Source: Ulota crispa
Taxonomy: Eukaryota > Streptophyta > Bryopsida > Orthotrichales > Orthotrichaceae
DNA length: 64,000 bases
Assembly: GCA_963920765.1 (NCBI GenBank)
Contig: OY987244.1
Location: 23,974,358 to 24,038,357, forward strand
Direction of reading: 5' to 3'
The translations under genes and the position numbers were made by a program. Positions within the stretch are counted from its first letter, which is position 1; each line of letters opens with the position of its first letter. Under the pieces are notes generated by a model. The model was not told the origin of the DNA and made no database searches. It saw nothing but the letters and a program-made list of their open reading frames with translations. Below are positions 63,489-64,000 of the stretch, piece after piece.

Positions 63489-63806
63489 ATGGCTCAGCAA
63501 CGAAACCTGTTTTCCTTTTTCAAAAAGGGTGCAGAGACGCTATCTAGAGGTAGCCCCTTGGATACATCCCAGCAAGATGTTGATGGGAAGAAACAAGCAA
63601 ACTACATAGAGTTGACAGTACAACCAATGGATGCTGCTGTAGGAGGCACTTGCTATGCCGACGAGAAAAACCGTGCAAATAGTGGTTCACCGTCTTCCAG
63701 GCAAGACAAACACTTTCCCCTCATAAAATGCGAGTCCTCTGCAATTGCTACTGACATTCCGAATACTTCCGGTGCAGATGGTTATCATGGACCGTCTTTT
63801 CTTTGG
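63489..63806 (+). CDS. PIP-box protein, probably MSH6 mismatch-repair N-terminus (partial)
   Basis: ATG at 63489 begins MAQQRNLFSFFKKG. Q4-x-x-L7-x-x-F10-F11 is a textbook PCNA-interacting (PIP) box at the extreme N-terminus, as in MSH6, whose N-termini take the form (Q)R(x)LxSFF followed by Lys and a long disordered linker. The next ~95 residues are polar, low-complexity and charged, consistent with that linker. The frame meets a stop at 63807-63809, so a splice donor must lie before it, perhaps GATG|GTTATC near 63780, and the MutS domains would be beyond the window. MSH6 pairs with MSH2 to bind mismatches in the nucleus. Other PIP-box proteins (e.g. DNA ligase 1, RFC1) remain possible. Confidence 0.6.
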
Positions 63807-64000
63807 TAGCTCTGTTAACTTTCCTAGAATGCTGGTTAATTCGTTGGAAGTTGGCGCTTTCTGTCGATGATTCTTTAATTAGATTCTGCTCGAAGACGTT
63901 AGCTATCAGATTTCTGGTTTTACCACACTTAGAATTTTTGTCATCTACCTGAGATCAATGTGCTGGGAGTCTTGGGCTGAGTTAAACTTGTGCTTCTGCA

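Overview
The window is nuclear DNA of a land plant. The evidence is plant-type gene content (a trans-Golgi SYP4-class syntaxin, a plant-specific tyrosine/glycine-rich protein, an F-box/kelch-type protein, relics of the plant endosomal DnaJ protein GRV2), GT-AG introns of roughly 75 to 1000 bases, and AT-rich spacers packed with DNA transposons. Intronless F-box genes and moderate intron sizes would suit a bryophyte, lycophyte or fern, but the sequence does not fix the lineage.

Layout. 1-15 kb is repeat territory: minisatellites, a decayed Ty3/gypsy-like gag (8.6-9.8 and 12.8-13.0 kb) split by a 2.9 kb CACTA-like element, and a 1.7 kb TTAA-flanked element. 15.4-22.65 kb and 29.4-32.9 kb are two copies of one segmental duplication. 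Each holds the same intronless F-box gene inside a 1,885-base tract that looks identical, while the flanks on both sides are clearly diverged and carry different transposon insertions. 22.6-29.4 kb and 33-37 kb are intergenic, with many MITEs, including a solo-LTR-like insertion.

From 37.3 kb the window becomes gene-bearing. An intronless PLDRP1-like Tyr/Gly-rich gene (37.4-38.7 kb, minus) has a long hairpin just downstream of its stop. A complete eight-exon ETFA gene (39.6-44.4 kb, minus) is head-to-head with a two-exon gene for an acidic-repeat, coiled-coil protein (44.7-45.7 kb, plus). Next come adjacent decayed, intron-bearing fragments of GRV2 (46.2-48.2 kb) and of a second conserved plant gene (48.7-50.3 kb). 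A small unknown ORF lies at 51.6 kb. A complete eight-exon SYP4-type Qa-SNARE gene (56.3-59.2 kb, minus) uses one GC-AG intron. The window ends inside the first exon of a gene with a PCNA-binding N-terminus, probably MSH6 (63.5 kb, plus).

These genes do not form a pathway: ETFA serves mitochondrial electron transfer, SYP4 trans-Golgi membrane fusion, MSH6 mismatch repair, and the F-box proteins SCF-type ubiquitination. The most notable findings are the conversion-like F-box tract, a TTAA-flanked CCC-terminal MITE family resembling piggyBac derivatives, and the pair of captured or decayed gene fragments. Exon coordinates were read by eye from splice consensus and reading frame. No database search was possible.
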